From NCBI RefSeq assembly GCF_001483135.1, contig NZ_LNAL01000003.1:62001-126000 (forward strand): a stretch of 64,000 nucleotides of DNA, in the 5' to 3' direction. Source of the stretch: Solirubrum puertoriconensis. Its GTDB lineage: Bacteria > Bacteroidota > Bacteroidia > Cytophagales > Hymenobacteraceae. The translations under genes were made by a program, and so were the position numbers. Below, one piece after another: positions 25,782 to 35,407 of the stretch. The notes below the pieces were generated by a model. That model searched no databases, had not been told where the DNA came from, and saw nothing but the letters and a program-made list of their open reading frames with translations. Position 1 is the first letter of the stretch. Every line of letters begins with the position of its first letter.

Positions 25782-25802
25782 CAAAGCTAAACGAAAGCAG
25801 GA

Positions 25803-28163
25803 TTAGCGAGTACCGCCGCCCGTGGTGCCGCCGCCTTGCTGCGGCTGCTGCGACGACACATTACGCTGCTGCATGGGGTTCGGCTGGGCTTGTTGTTGCT
25901 GCTGGAACAGCTCGAAGCGCGACGGAGCCAGCTTACGCGGGAAGGCGTTGTTCGAGAGGTCGGTGTCGGCCGTTTGCTGGTAAGGGTCCAGCGTGAAAGC
26001 GGCTACGGGCTTCTCGGTGATGAACACCTTGGTTACCTCGGCGTTGTTCTTGCGCCAGATTTCGGCCGGGATGTTCACCACTTCCTGGGTGCCGTCGTTG
26101 TAGGTCATCTGCACCACCACCGGCATTACCAGGCCACCTAGGTTCTTCAGATTTACCTGGTAGAAGTTGAGTCCTTTGCTGAGGATTTGCTGCTGCTCGG
26201 GGTTCAGCCCCGATACGTACTTCTGGTAGCGAGCCTTGTCGGCGTCGGTTACGGCCAGCGCGTCGAAGCTGTTGTAGAAGTCCTTCAACTCGGGTTTATC
26301 GTCAACCAGCGTCTTTTTAATGTCCTGCAGGTTGCGCTGCTGCGAGAGGCTCTGCGGAGCGGCGTTCAGCTCTTCGCGGCGGCGGGCATTCTCGATTTCG
26401 GGGTTTTTCGAATCGGCCTTGTACCACTGCACGCCTTCAATGCTGATGTCGGTGTGCTCGGTGCCGTAGAACCAGCCGCGCCAAAACCAGTCGAGGTCAA
26501 CGCCTGAGGCATCCTCCATGGTCCGGAAGAAATCGGCTGGGGTGGGGTGTTTGTAAGCCCAGCGTTTGGCGTAGGTTTTGAAAGCGAAGTCGAATAGCTC
26601 GCGGCCCATCACCGTTTCGCGCAGAATGTTCAGCGCCGTTGCGGGTTTGCCGTAGGCGTTGTTGCCCAGCTGCAGCACCGATTCCGAGTTTGTCATGATC
26701 GGGTTCTGCAGGTTTTGGGCCATGCTCATGTAAGGCACAATGTCCTTCGGCTCGCCGCGGCGCGAGGGGTAGCCACGCTCCCACTCCTGCTCGGTGAGGT
26801 ACTGCATGAAGGTGTTCAGGCCTTCGTCCATCCACGTCCACTGGCGCTCATCCGAGTTCACAATCATCGGGAAGAAGTTGTGACCCACCTCGTGGATAAC
26901 TACCGAAATCAGACCGTACTTGGTGTTGGCCGAGTAGGTGCCGTCTTTCTCCGGGCGGTAGCCATTAAAGCACAGCATGGGGTACTCCATGCCACCGATG
27001 GGGCCGTGTACCGAAATAGCTACGGGGTACTGGTAGGGCACCGTCATGCGCGAGTACACGCGCAGGGTGTGCGCTACCGACTCGGTGGAGTACTTGCCCC
27101 ACAGCGGGTTGGCCTCCTTGGGGTAGTACGACATGGCCATTACGGGTTTGCCCTCAATGTTCAGGCCCATGGCATCCCAAATGAACTTGCGCGATGAAGC
27201 CCAGGCAAAGTCGCGCACGTTTTTGGCGGCGTACACCCAGGTTTTGGTGGCTTTGGCGCGGCCTTGCTCGGCTCGGGTAGCCTCGTCCTGCGTTACCACC
27301 ACTACCGGGCTCTTGGCATTCTTGGCTTGCTCGAGGCGCTTGCGCTGGGTAGCGGTGAGCACCTGATCGGCGTTTTGCAGCACGCCGGTAGCGCCCACCA
27401 CGTGGTCGGCGGGGGCGGTGATGCTCACGCGGTAATCGCCGAAGGGCAGGGTAAACTCGCCGCCGCCCAGGAACTGCTTGTGCTGCCAGCCGTTCACGTC
27501 GTCGTACACGGCCATGCGCGGATAGAACTGCGCAATCTCGTAGAGGTAGTTCTTGTCCTCAGGGAAGAACTCGTAGCCCGAGCGGCCGCCGGTGGCTTTT
27601 TGGTCGTTTACGGTGTAGTGCCACTTCACCGTGAAGGTTACGGACTGCTTAGGTGCCAGCGGCTGCGGCAAATCCACCCGCATCATGGTGTAATTGATGG
27701 TGTGGGGCAGCTGCTTGCTGCCGCCCTTCATCCGGATGTCGTCAATTTTGAACGAACCATCGAAGCCGGTGCGCTGCAGGTACTCCATGGCCTGAAACGA
27801 CATCCGGTCGCGCAGCTCGGCGGTCTGCGTCAGGGCCGTCATCGACTGCGGATGGTAGATGTTCGCGTCGAGCTGCAGCCAGAGGTACGAGAGCTTATCG
27901 GGCGAGAGGTTGGTGTAAGTAATGTCCTCGGTGCCAGTGATGCTCTGGTTCTCGTCGTTCAGCGTTACCTTGATGTTGTAGTCGGCACGCTGCTGCCAGT
28001 AGTCCTTGCCCGGCGCGCCCGATGCCGTACGGTAGGTATTGGGCGTAGGCAGCTCGGTGCCGAGCTGGGCAAATTTGTCGGTGCCGGAGTGGGTTTGCTG
28101 CGCAACGGCCGGTGCGGCCAAAGCCAGTGCAACTCCCGCGGCTAGTAGTAGGCGAAAACGCAT
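25803..28163 (-). CDS. Secreted M1-family metallopeptidase (aminopeptidase N-like)
   Basis: The protein is 786 residues from ATG 28163, which starts a clean signal peptide (FRLLLAAGVALALAAPAVAQ); the frame is open 90 bases further. The zinc site is HEVGHNFFP near residue 423, with the third ligand Glu in WMDEGLNTF, and GGMEYPMLCFNGY is the substrate-recognition stretch. The N-terminal half is the M1 beta-saddle domain. Family members remove N-terminal residues from peptides, so this one probably digests protein in the periplasm or outside. The C-terminal end is a long Gln/Gly-rich tail (QQQQQAQPNPMQQRN). It stands alone with its own terminator. Confidence 0.93.
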   Translation of the reverse strand: MRFRLLLAAGVALALAAPAVAQQTHSGTDKFAQLGTELPTPNTYRTASGAPGKDYWQQRADYNIKVTLNDENQSITGTEDITYTNLSPDKLSYLWLQLDANIYHPQSMTALTQTAELRDRMSFQAMEYLQRTGFDGSFKIDDIRMKGGSKQLPHTINYTMMRVDLPQPLAPKQSVTFTVKWHYTVNDQKATGGRSGYEFFPEDKNYLYEIAQFYPRMAVYDDVNGWQHKQFLGGGEFTLPFGDYRVSITAPADHVVGATGVLQNADQVLTATQRKRLEQAKNAKSPVVVVTQDEATRAEQGRAKATKTWVYAAKNVRDFAWASSRKFIWDAMGLNIEGKPVMAMSYYPKEANPLWGKYSTESVAHTLRVYSRMTVPYQYPVAISVHGPIGGMEYPMLCFNGYRPEKDGTYSANTKYGLISVVIHEVGHNFFPMIVNSDERQWTWMDEGLNTFMQYLTEQEWERGYPSRRGEPKDIVPYMSMAQNLQNPIMTNSESVLQLGNNAYGKPATALNILRETVMGRELFDFAFKTYAKRWAYKHPTPADFFRTMEDASGVDLDWFWRGWFYGTEHTDISIEGVQWYKADSKNPEIENARRREELNAAPQSLSQQRNLQDIKKTLVDDKPELKDFYNSFDALAVTDADKARYQKYVSGLNPEQQQILSKGLNFYQVNLKNLGGLVMPVVVQMTYNDGTQEVVNIPAEIWRKNNAEVTKVFITEKPVAAFTLDPYQQTADTDLSNNAFPRKLAPSRFELFQQQQQAQPNPMQQRNVSSQQPQQGGGTTGGGTR

Positions 28164-28342
28164 GGATGGTGAGTGAGGCAGAATGGGCTTGTAAGGTAGC
28201 TTACAGTGGCTAAAACTCAGGTAACCCGGAAAGCTACTATTGCTAAAGAGCAATAACGTTGGGGTAACACAACAGCTGCGTAAGCAGTGTTGAAAAACAA
28301 GAAGGATGAAAAAAGTTGCCGCCTAGGTGATAAATCGATCGG

Positions 28343-28957
28343 CTAAGCACCGGTTAACTGGCCCAGCAACAACACGGTAGCAATGCCCGCAGCGGCGCCG
28401 CTTACCACCAACACCCAGTCGCGGCGGGCAGCGCCAAACCCGCGCAGCACCACAAAACCAACAACGAGGATGATAAGCACAATCAGCAACTGGCCCAGCT
28501 CTACGCCTAGGTTAAAGGCAAACAGCTCGAGCACGGGGCGGCTGTTTTGGCCCAGCAGCTCGCGCAGGTAGTTCGAAAAGCCAAGGCCATGAATCAGCCC
28601 GAATACGGCCGCCAGCAAGTTGGGTAGGGTAAGCACAATAGGCTCGGTGCGGCGGGTATCATTGCGGCGCGGCTCGAGGCGGCCAACCTGCAGCAGGTTG
28701 GCTAGGCAGGTGAGCAGGATGGTAATGGGAATAAGTGCCTCGATAAGGGCCGCATTGAACGCGATGATACCTAGGGTGGCTAGGGCCAGCGTAATGGAGT
28801 GGCCAATGGTGAAGCTGGTAACCAGGGCTACCACGCGGCGCCAATCGCCGAGCACGTAGGGGGCACACAGCGCCAGCAGGAACACGAGGTGGTCGTAGGC
28901 CTGCAGGTTGAAGATGTGGTAGAAGCCCAACTGCAGGTAAGTCTGGAAAACGGACAT
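28343..28957 (-). CDS. HupE/UreJ-type membrane protein
   Basis: A 204-residue protein with six or seven membrane helices. The family signature is GFYHIFNLQAYDHLVFLLAL near the N-terminus, FTIGHSITLALAT, and FGLIHGLGFSNYLRELL with FNLGVELGQ. The conserved His and Asp/Glu suggest metal passage. HupE and UreJ proteins are linked to nickel or cobalt uptake, but no hydrogenase or urease gene is nearby. A -7-like TAGCTTTG lies at 28962-28969 on the minus strand, only a few bases from the ATG. Confidence 0.88.
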   Translation of the reverse strand: MSVFQTYLQLGFYHIFNLQAYDHLVFLLALCAPYVLGDWRRVVALVTSFTIGHSITLALATLGIIAFNAALIEALIPITILLTCLANLLQVGRLEPRRNDTRRTEPIVLTLPNLLAAVFGLIHGLGFSNYLRELLGQNSRPVLELFAFNLGVELGQLLIVLIILVVGFVVLRGFGAARRDWVLVVSGAAAGIATVLLLGQLTGA

Positions 28958-29045
28958 GCGGCAAAGCTATACGCCCGGCGCAAATCTGTACTACTGTTGA
29001 GGTGCCGGGCGTTATCTTGCACCAATCATTTCCCCTAGAATTCAG

Positions 29046-29468
29046 ATGCGCAAGCAAATACTAGTAGCTGGGTTGTTGGTGCTTTCGGCTGCCGGAGCAT
29101 CGGCCCAAACCAACCCCTCGCTACCCGAAAAACCCGCACCACCCATTGAGGCTGCGCCGCAAGTAGCAGCCAAAAACGACTCGGTGCAGGCCGTGCAAAC
29201 CCTGTTTCGGAAGCGCCGCAACGGCGGCACGGTGTTTACGGCCATCGGCTCGTTGGTGCTGCTGCGCGGCGTGCTGGCCAGCGGCGACGCCAGCGGAGTA
29301 GCGGTTTCGGGTGCCGTTGCCGCGCCGTTTTTGGCGGTGGGCATTGGTAAGCTTGCGCGCTTTGGCAGCAAGAAAGAAGACGCTTACATCAAGCAATACC
29401 AGCAAGGCAAACCGCTACCCGCCTACATTCGGAAGCGCTTGCGGCCGGAGTACTTTCGGGCGCGCTAA
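29046..29468 (+). CDS. Small secreted protein, paralogue of the one at 31929
   Basis: A 140-residue protein with a signal peptide (ILVAGLLVLSAAGASAQ). A Pro-rich lead is followed by SVQAVQTLFRKRRNGG, a small hydrophobic hairpin-like region (VFTAIGSLVLLRGVLASGD; AVAAPFLAVGIGKLARFGS) and QQGKPLPAYIRKRLRPEYF. The same order occurs in the protein at 31929-32438, so the two are paralogues. The two hydrophobic segments with an Arg/Lys-rich motif before them suggest membrane association. No known family is recognised. Confidence 0.78.
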   Translation: MRKQILVAGLLVLSAAGASAQTNPSLPEKPAPPIEAAPQVAAKNDSVQAVQTLFRKRRNGGTVFTAIGSLVLLRGVLASGDASGVAVSGAVAAPFLAVGIGKLARFGSKKEDAYIKQYQQGKPLPAYIRKRLRPEYFRAR

Positions 29469-29732
29469 TCATAAGCGACATAAGGTGTGGCCCTGGGTGC
29501 GGAGTACTAGCCGAGCACCTAGGGCCATTGTTCTGAAAGGAAGGATTGCTCCTGAATAGCGTAGATAATTTTGGAGCAGCCAAGGAGGGGCAACGCGGGC
29601 AGCGTAACCGCTGGCCTTGCTGCGCCGTTGCCTAGGTGCGAAAAGGCCAAACAGCAGCAGCTGATACTGATAACCGGCGCCGCCGCTACCTTCGTCCCCG
29701 CGTTACGCACCGATGCTGCGGCGTGCTTTGCT

Positions 29733-30719
29733 ATGGAAACACTTTTAGGTACCGATGTGGCCCGTGCCGCTGCCCTGCTGCGGGCCGGCGAGTTGGTTGC
29801 CATTCCGACGGAAACCGTGTACGGATTGGCGGGCCATGGCCTGCGCGAAGACAGCCTGCAGCGCATTTTTGCGGTGAAGGGCCGGCCGCTGAGCAACCCG
29901 CTCATTCTGCACTTCGCCAGCCCCGAGCACCTAGGCGGTTACGTGCGCCCCGAGGCCGTGCCGGCCGCTGCGCACACGTTGTTAGCTGCCTTCAGCCCAG
30001 GGCCACTTACGCTGCTGCTCCCGCGCGAGCCCGCCGTAGTGCCCGATACCGTAACCGCCGGACTGCCCGACGTGGCCGTGCGCATTCCGGCGCACCCACT
30101 GGTGCGGCAACTGCTGCACCAGCTCGATTTTCCGCTGGCAGCACCCTCTGCCAATCCCTTCGGCTATATCAGTCCGACTTTGCCCGAGCACGTGCTGCGG
30201 CAATTGGGCGGCAAAATTCCTTACGTGCTCGACGGCGGCCCCTGCGAGGCTGGTATCGAAAGCACGGTAGTAGGTTTTGGGCCGGCGGGCGAGCCGGTAG
30301 TGTACCGGCCCGGTGCCATTTCGCTGGAGGCGCTGCAGCAGGTGGTGCCCACGGCGCGCCTGCGCACGGCCGCCGAAAAAGCCCAGCGCGTGGCCAGCCC
30401 TGGCTTGCTGCCCTACCACTACTCGCCCCATACGCCGCTACAGCTTTTTGGCCCGGGCCTAGGTGCCGCGCCGGCTTTTGAAGCTGGCAGCACGGGCGCC
30501 CTCACGTTTCGGGAGCCGCTGCCCGGCTTGCCGCTCGAGCAGCAAGTGGTGCTCAGCCCCGGCCGCGGCAACCTCGCCGAAGCCGCCCACGGCCTGTACG
30601 CTGCCCTGCACCACCTCGATGGCCTTGGCCTACAGCACCTGCTGGCCGAACGCTTTCCGGAAACCGGCATCGGTATGGCTCTGAACGAGCGACTGGAGAA
30701 GGCAGCCGCCCGCGGATAA
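29733..30719 (+). CDS. L-threonylcarbamoyladenylate synthase (Sua5/YwlC type)
   Basis: The 328-residue protein has the YrdC/TsaC catalytic domain (KGRPLSNPLILHF, LAAPSANPFGYISPT, GIESTVVGF and VYRPGAISLE) plus the C-terminal Sua5 domain after PYHYSPHTPL. It makes threonylcarbamoyl-AMP from threonine, bicarbonate and ATP, the first step of the t6A modification of tRNAs that read ANN codons. The frame is open upstream to 29571, but ATG 29733 places the domain correctly. It is the only plainly essential housekeeping gene in this part of the window. Confidence 0.95.
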   Translation: METLLGTDVARAAALLRAGELVAIPTETVYGLAGHGLREDSLQRIFAVKGRPLSNPLILHFASPEHLGGYVRPEAVPAAAHTLLAAFSPGPLTLLLPREPAVVPDTVTAGLPDVAVRIPAHPLVRQLLHQLDFPLAAPSANPFGYISPTLPEHVLRQLGGKIPYVLDGGPCEAGIESTVVGFGPAGEPVVYRPGAISLEALQQVVPTARLRTAAEKAQRVASPGLLPYHYSPHTPLQLFGPGLGAAPAFEAGSTGALTFREPLPGLPLEQQVVLSPGRGNLAEAAHGLYAALHHLDGLGLQHLLAERFPETGIGMALNERLEKAAARG

Positions 30720-30781
30720 GCACGGCCCACCAACAAAAAATAAACGCGACAGTAGCTTAGCCAACTGCCTGTAAAACAGGG

Positions 30782-30789
30782 TAGCTTTG
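30782..30789 (+). promoter_or_regulatory. -7 box of the secreted protein gene at 30824
   Basis: TAGCTTTG matches TAnnTTTG and lies 34 bases before the ATG at 30824. A weak TTAG sits at the -33 distance. Confidence 0.5.
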
Positions 30790-30823
30790 GCGGTATTTTC
30801 ACACCTCTAATCCTGTGCTGTTC

Positions 30824-31654
30824 ATGCGTTTTTCTACTCTTTTTGTGCAGCCGCGCGCCGCGTCGTTGTGTTTGTTTATCCTGTTGGCGCTGGGCGCGTT
30901 GGCCACACAGGCCCAACAAGTCGCCCTGAAGGGCGACATGATTGTGGTAGATAAAAAGCCCTTTGGCAAGCTCGTGAAGGGCGGCAGCATGCTGATGCGC
31001 GACTACACCCTGCAGAGCGTCGACGGCAAGGATGTAATGAAAGCCAAAGGCAACATCGTGGCCCTACCGAGCAACGAGACGTTCGTGTTCTATGTGCTGT
31101 CGTTTCAGCCCGGTGGCGAAACCGCCGAGATGAGTAAGACCGGGCTCAACTTTCAGCAGCAACTAGCCGAGGCATTGGTGCAGAACGAAGTAATGCGCGA
31201 GGGCCAGCCCAACCCCGAGGGTATTCAGCGCTTTGTGGCCGCGTACAGCGAAAAGCTCTCGGCTAAGTACGCCGCCGAAAGCGAAAAGCAAGCCAGTGCA
31301 AAACCCCTGGAGTATAGCACCGTGCAGCGCCAGCGAGGCGGGCAGGTAGCTACCGTGTTCAACAAGCTTACCCAACGCACCGAAATCGTGCAAGGCAACG
31401 AGGTCATTGGCTACCTCAGCCCCCTCGATAACGATAAAGGTCGTGCAAAGTGGGATGTACGCTTGCCCGATGGCATGTCGGTGGCCGAAATGAACATTGA
31501 AGCCTGGATGGCCGATGCCCCCGGTGCCCGCGATATTTCCTACAAGATTCTGGTGAAGAAGAACAACCAGTTTCATACTCGCTCGGCAGTCGGCGGCGTA
31601 AGCGCGGCCCTGCAAGATGGCTTGCAATACCTAGTATCGGGCGGGTATTTATAA
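30824..31654 (+). CDS. Secreted protein of unknown function
   Basis: A 276-residue protein with a signal peptide (LCLFILLALGALATQAQQ). The rest is soluble: ALKGDMIVVDKKPFGKLVKG near the N-terminus, a helical middle (KLSAKYAAESEKQ) and a C-terminal NIEAWMADAPGARDISYKIL. I recognise no named domain. GTG at 30815 is an alternative start three codons earlier. A perfect 74-bp palindrome begins directly after the stop codon. Confidence 0.78.
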   Translation: MRFSTLFVQPRAASLCLFILLALGALATQAQQVALKGDMIVVDKKPFGKLVKGGSMLMRDYTLQSVDGKDVMKAKGNIVALPSNETFVFYVLSFQPGGETAEMSKTGLNFQQQLAEALVQNEVMREGQPNPEGIQRFVAAYSEKLSAKYAAESEKQASAKPLEYSTVQRQRGGQVATVFNKLTQRTEIVQGNEVIGYLSPLDNDKGRAKWDVRLPDGMSVAEMNIEAWMADAPGARDISYKILVKKNNQFHTRSAVGGVSAALQDGLQYLVSGGYL

Positions 31655-31728
31655 GCCCTAGGTGCCAAAACCAAAAGCCCCGCTGGCAGCATGCTGCCAG
31701 CGGGGCTTTTGGTTTTGGCACCTAGGGC
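31655..31728. terminator. Perfect 74-bp palindrome, probable terminator
   Basis: Two exactly complementary 37-base arms meet at 31691/31692 with no spacer. It starts with the base after the stop codon (TAA 31652-31654). The inner part (GCCCCGCTGGCAGC) is GC-rich and is followed on each strand by a T-rich stretch (CTTTTGGTTTTGG). Both ends carry CCTAGG (31657-31662 and 31721-31726). Confidence 0.85.
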
Positions 31729-31884
31729 CATGGTCTTGTTGCTATCAGAAGATGTACGTGAATTTCGCTTCGCGCTAGTGTCGGCCAATTAAGAAGCAAT
31801 TCTGGCTACCGCGCTTTTTCCGAGTGCTTTTCTGGGTGCAAGATAAAGCTGCGGAGCCGGTATCATCGGGCCGCTGCGGGCGCG

Positions 31885-31892
31885 TAGCTTTG
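31885..31892 (+). promoter_or_regulatory. -7 box of the secreted protein gene at 31929
   Basis: TAGCTTTG matches TAnnTTTG exactly, 36 bases before the ATG at 31929. Confidence 0.5.
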
Positions 31893-31928
31893 CCTGGTTT
31901 GCTTACGCATAACCCTTCATTTCTTTCT

Positions 31929-32438
31929 ATGAGCAAAACTTTACTACAAGCAGGCCTGATCGTTAGCATTCTTTATCTATCTGCTTTCGGTGTGCAGGCC
32001 CAGTCCGCAGCGCCATCTGTGGCGCTGACAGTCGATTCGGCGGCCGTGGTAGCGCCGGTTCAGTCCCAAGTGGCCAAGCGCACCGCCTCTACCGACACCA
32101 TCATGGCCGTGATGAAGCTGTTTTCGCGGCGGCGCGGCGGCGGTGCCGGCTGGGTTGCCTCGGCCGGCCTGGTAACCTTGCGCGGCTACGTAGCCTCTCG
32201 CAACGCCAATACCACCACCATCAACGGCGTGGTGGTGGAGCAGAGCGACGCCGATGTCACTCCGGTGCTGCTCGTCGGGGGCGCGGTGGCTGCCTACGGC
32301 GTCAGCAAGCTCGTGCGCTTCAGCAACGGCCGCCTCGACGAAGTGCTCGATGCCTACAACCAGGGCCAGCCCCTGCCCCAGTGGGTGCAGCGCCGTCTGA
32401 AACCAAAATTCTTCCTCGTTCAGCCCAAGGGCAAGTAA
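31929..32438 (+). CDS. Small secreted protein, paralogue of the one at 29046
   Basis: The protein is 169 residues from ATG 31929, which begins a signal peptide (LLQAGLIVSILYLSAFGVQAQ). TIMAVMKLFSRRRGGG, GLVTLRGYVASRN, GVSKLVRFSNG and NQGQPLPQWVQRRLKPKFF line up one after the other with the 29046 protein. This copy has an insertion of about 20 residues (ANTTTINGVVVEQSDADV) between the two hydrophobic stretches. Function is unknown. It is monocistronic, with its own promoter and terminator. Confidence 0.78.
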   Translation: MSKTLLQAGLIVSILYLSAFGVQAQSAAPSVALTVDSAAVVAPVQSQVAKRTASTDTIMAVMKLFSRRRGGGAGWVASAGLVTLRGYVASRNANTTTINGVVVEQSDADVTPVLLVGGAVAAYGVSKLVRFSNGRLDEVLDAYNQGQPLPQWVQRRLKPKFFLVQPKGK

Positions 32439-32457
32439 CCAAGGTTGCCCCAAAGGC

Positions 32458-32494
32458 CACAAGCCCCGCCGGCGCAGTGCCGGCGGGGCTTGTG
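32458..32494. terminator. Terminator after the 31929 gene
   Basis: Sixteen-base perfect arms (CACAAGCCCCGCCGGC and its complement) with a five-base loop lie between converging genes. There is no long T-run, but the stem is very stable. Confidence 0.7.
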
Positions 32495-32567
32495 CATTCG
32501 TATCTGTGAGCTGCGAACTGCAACTGAAGGTTAGCGAGGCTAAGGTTCGCGCGACATAGGGCAGGGC

Positions 32568-35183
32568 TTACATGCCCGGAATCTGCACGTTCACGTTCTC
32601 GAACCGGATGTGGCCGTCTTCGAGTACGGCTTCCACCACGGCGTCCTTCGACACTTTGCCCGAGAGGATTTCCTTCGACAGCTCGTTCAGAATCTGCCGC
32701 TGCAGCACGCGCTTGAGCGGGCGGGCACCAAACTGCGGGTCGAAGCCTTGTTCGCCTAGGTAGTCGAGCACCTCGTCGGTGGCCTCCAGGCGAATGCCGG
32801 CTTCCTCCAGGCGGTGCTGAATCTGCTTGAACTGGATATCCACAATCTTGCGAATCTCGCGGCGCTTGAGCGGCTGGAACATCACAATCTCGTCGATGCG
32901 GTTCAGGAACTCAGGGCGCATGTGCTGCTTCAGGCGCTCCACCACTTCGTCGCGGGTGCGGTCTACCACCTCGTCGTGGTTGTACTCATTCAGCTCCTTG
33001 AAATTGCGCTGAATGATATCGGCCCCCGTGTTCGAGGTCATGATGATGATGGTATTCTTGAAGTTCGCCACCCGACCCTTGTTGTCGGTGAGGCGGCCAT
33101 CGTCGAGCACCTGCAGCAAGATGTTGAACACGTCGGGGTGGGCCTTCTCAATCTCGTCGAGCAGGATTACCGAGTACGGCTTGCGACGCACGGCCTCCGT
33201 TAGCTGACCGCCCTCGTCGTAGCCCACGTAGCCGGGAGGTGCCCCGATCAGGCGCGACACGGCGTGGCGCTCCTGGTACTCGCTCATGTCGATGCGCACC
33301 ATGGCGTTTTCGTCGTTGAACAAGTACTCGGCCAGCGCCTTGGCCAGCTCCGTCTTGCCCACCCCGGTGGTACCTAGGAAGATGAACGAACCGATGGGAC
33401 GCTTGGGATCTTGCAAGCCAGCCCGCGAGCGGCGCACCGCATCCGAAATAGCCGCAATGGCTTCGCTCTGGCCGGCCACGCGCTTGCCCAGCTCGGCTTC
33501 GAGGTTGAGCAGCTTTTCGCGGTCCGATTGCAGCATTTTGCTTACCGGAATGCCCGTCCACTTGGCCACTACTTCGGCAATGTCTTCGTGCGTTACCACC
33601 TCCTGCAGCATCGAGCCGCCGTCTTTGTTGGCGTTGGCTTGCTCCTGCAGGGTCTTCAGCTTGGCTTCGGCTTCCTGAATTTTGCCGTAGCGCAGCTCGG
33701 CTACACGGCCATAGTCGCCGTGGCGCTCGGCCTGTTCAGCCTCCAGCTTAAACCGGTCGATCTGCTCTTTGGTGGCCTGAATGTCGTTGAGCACATTTTT
33801 CTCCGATTCCCAACGGGCTTTCAGGTCGTCGCGCTTCGAGCTGAGCTCGGCCAGTTCCTTGTTCAGCACGGCCTCGCGGTCCTTGTTGTCTTCGCGCCTG
33901 ATGGCCTCGCGCTCAATCTCCAGCTGCATAATGCGGCGCTGCACCTCGTCGAGCTCCACGGGCATGGAGTTCAGCTCGATGCGGAGCTTAGCGGCGGCCT
34001 CGTCCATCAAGTCAATGGCTTTGTCGGGCAGGAAGCGGTCGGTAATGTAGCGGCTCGACAGCTCCACGGCGGCAATTACGGCGTCGTCGGTGATGCGTAC
34101 GCCGTGGTGCAGCTCGTACTTCTCCTTGATGCCGCGCATGATGCTGATGGCATCTTCAATGCTCGGCTCGTCCACCATCACGGCCTGGAAGCGGCGCTCC
34201 AAAGCCTTGTCTTTCTCGATGTACTTCTGGTACTCCTTGAGCGTGGTAGCACCAATCGAGTGCAGCTCGCCGCGGGCTAGTGCAGGCTTCAGCAAATTAG
34301 CCGCGTCCATGGCGCCTTCGCCGCCCGCACCGGCGCCAATCAGCGTGTGCATCTCGTCGATGAACAGGATGATCTGGCCTTCGGAGTCGGTTACTTCCTT
34401 AATTACGGACTTGAGGCGCTCCTCAAACTCGCCCTTGTACTTGGCGCCGGCAATGAGCAAGCCCATGTCGAGCGACATGATGGTTTTGTCCTTCAAGTTC
34501 TCGGGTACGTCGCCGGCCACAATGCGCTGGGCCAGGCCCTCCACAATGGCGGTCTTGCCCACGCCGGGCTCACCTAGGAGCACGGGGTTGTTCTTGGTGC
34601 GGCGCGACAGAATTTGCAGCACGCGGCGGATTTCCTCGTCGCGGCCAATTACCGGGTCCATCTTGCCCGAGCGCACCTGCTCGTTCAGGTTGCGGGCGTA
34701 GCGGTTCAGGCTTTGGTACTGATCTTCGGCCGACTGCGAGGTTACTTTGCGGCCGCCCCGCAGCTCTTTAATGGCGGCTTTCAGGTCTTTCTCGTTAAAG
34801 CCCGTGTCTTTGAGCAGCGTAGCCACGCTGTCGCGGCCGCCGAGCAAGCCCAGCAGCAGGTGCTCTACCGACACGTATTCGTCGTCGAACTCCTTCAAGA
34901 AGCCGTTGGCGCGCTGCAGGGAAGCGGCGGCATCGTTGGAGAGGTACGGCGAACCACCGCTCACCTTGGGGTAGCCCGTTACAATGGCATCTAGGCGCGG
35001 GGAGAGGATATTCAGATTCACGCCGAGCTTCTTAGCCAGAAACCCGGTCACGTTTTCATCCACCTGAAAGAGCCCTTTCAGGAGGTGGCCCGTTTCGATA
35101 GCCTGCTGTTGATTGCCACCGGCAATTTCGGTAGCCTTCTGCACGGCCTCTTGGGCTTTGATCGTGAAGTTGTTGAAGTTCAT
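32568..35183 (-). CDS. clpB: ATP-dependent disaggregase ClpB
   Basis: An 871-residue Hsp100 chaperone. An N-terminal Clp_N repeat domain spans about 1-145. AAA-1 has Walker [16 protein letters not shown] and Walker [16 protein letters not shown]. The long coiled-coil middle domain (about 405-525) is what separates ClpB from ClpA/ClpC. AAA-2 has [18 protein letters not shown] and [14 protein letters not shown]. It works with DnaK to pull apart protein aggregates after stress; no ClpP-binding loop is expected. About 220 AT-rich bases lie upstream, without a clear TAnnTTTG box. Length is normal. Confidence 0.97.
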   Translation of the reverse strand: MNFNNFTIKAQEAVQKATEIAGGNQQQAIETGHLLKGLFQVDENVTGFLAKKLGVNLNILSPRLDAIVTGYPKVSGGSPYLSNDAAASLQRANGFLKEFDDEYVSVEHLLLGLLGGRDSVATLLKDTGFNEKDLKAAIKELRGGRKVTSQSAEDQYQSLNRYARNLNEQVRSGKMDPVIGRDEEIRRVLQILSRRTKNNPVLLGEPGVGKTAIVEGLAQRIVAGDVPENLKDKTIMSLDMGLLIAGAKYKGEFEERLKSVIKEVTDSEGQIILFIDEMHTLIGAGAGGEGAMDAANLLKPALARGELHSIGATTLKEYQKYIEKDKALERRFQAVMVDEPSIEDAISIMRGIKEKYELHHGVRITDDAVIAAVELSSRYITDRFLPDKAIDLMDEAAAKLRIELNSMPVELDEVQRRIMQLEIEREAIRREDNKDREAVLNKELAELSSKRDDLKARWESEKNVLNDIQATKEQIDRFKLEAEQAERHGDYGRVAELRYGKIQEAEAKLKTLQEQANANKDGGSMLQEVVTHEDIAEVVAKWTGIPVSKMLQSDREKLLNLEAELGKRVAGQSEAIAAISDAVRRSRAGLQDPKRPIGSFIFLGTTGVGKTELAKALAEYLFNDENAMVRIDMSEYQERHAVSRLIGAPPGYVGYDEGGQLTEAVRRKPYSVILLDEIEKAHPDVFNILLQVLDDGRLTDNKGRVANFKNTIIIMTSNTGADIIQRNFKELNEYNHDEVVDRTRDEVVERLKQHMRPEFLNRIDEIVMFQPLKRREIRKIVDIQFKQIQHRLEEAGIRLEATDEVLDYLGEQGFDPQFGARPLKRVLQRQILNELSKEILSGKVSKDAVVEAVLEDGHIRFENVNVQIPGM

Positions 35184-35407
35184 ATTGCTAAGTCTGTTTC
35201 AGGTGCTTGGTTAAGCTGATACGATCTTAGCAAATGGTGGGCTATATGGTGAAAGCGGACTTTTTGGCTGGTTTATTGGGTTTTTATTGTGCTATACACG
35301 GCTTTTTGTCAGGTATTGATGTGTGCTATACTTGTTAATACGCCGAACAGTCTCATTCATAAGGATTAACACTGTCAATTAACTGCAATAGTTTGTCAAG
35401 AGCTACT

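Noticed and set aside
35280-35340. Repeated GTGCTATAC motif near 35290 and 35323
   Set aside because: Only two short copies in an AT-rich stretch; no regular spacing and no CRISPR-like structure.
35250-35400. TTGACA-like promoter in the AT-rich region before clpB
   Set aside because: A TTGACA is visible on the minus strand, but no TATAAT-like box follows at the right distance, and Bacteroidota use different consensus boxes.
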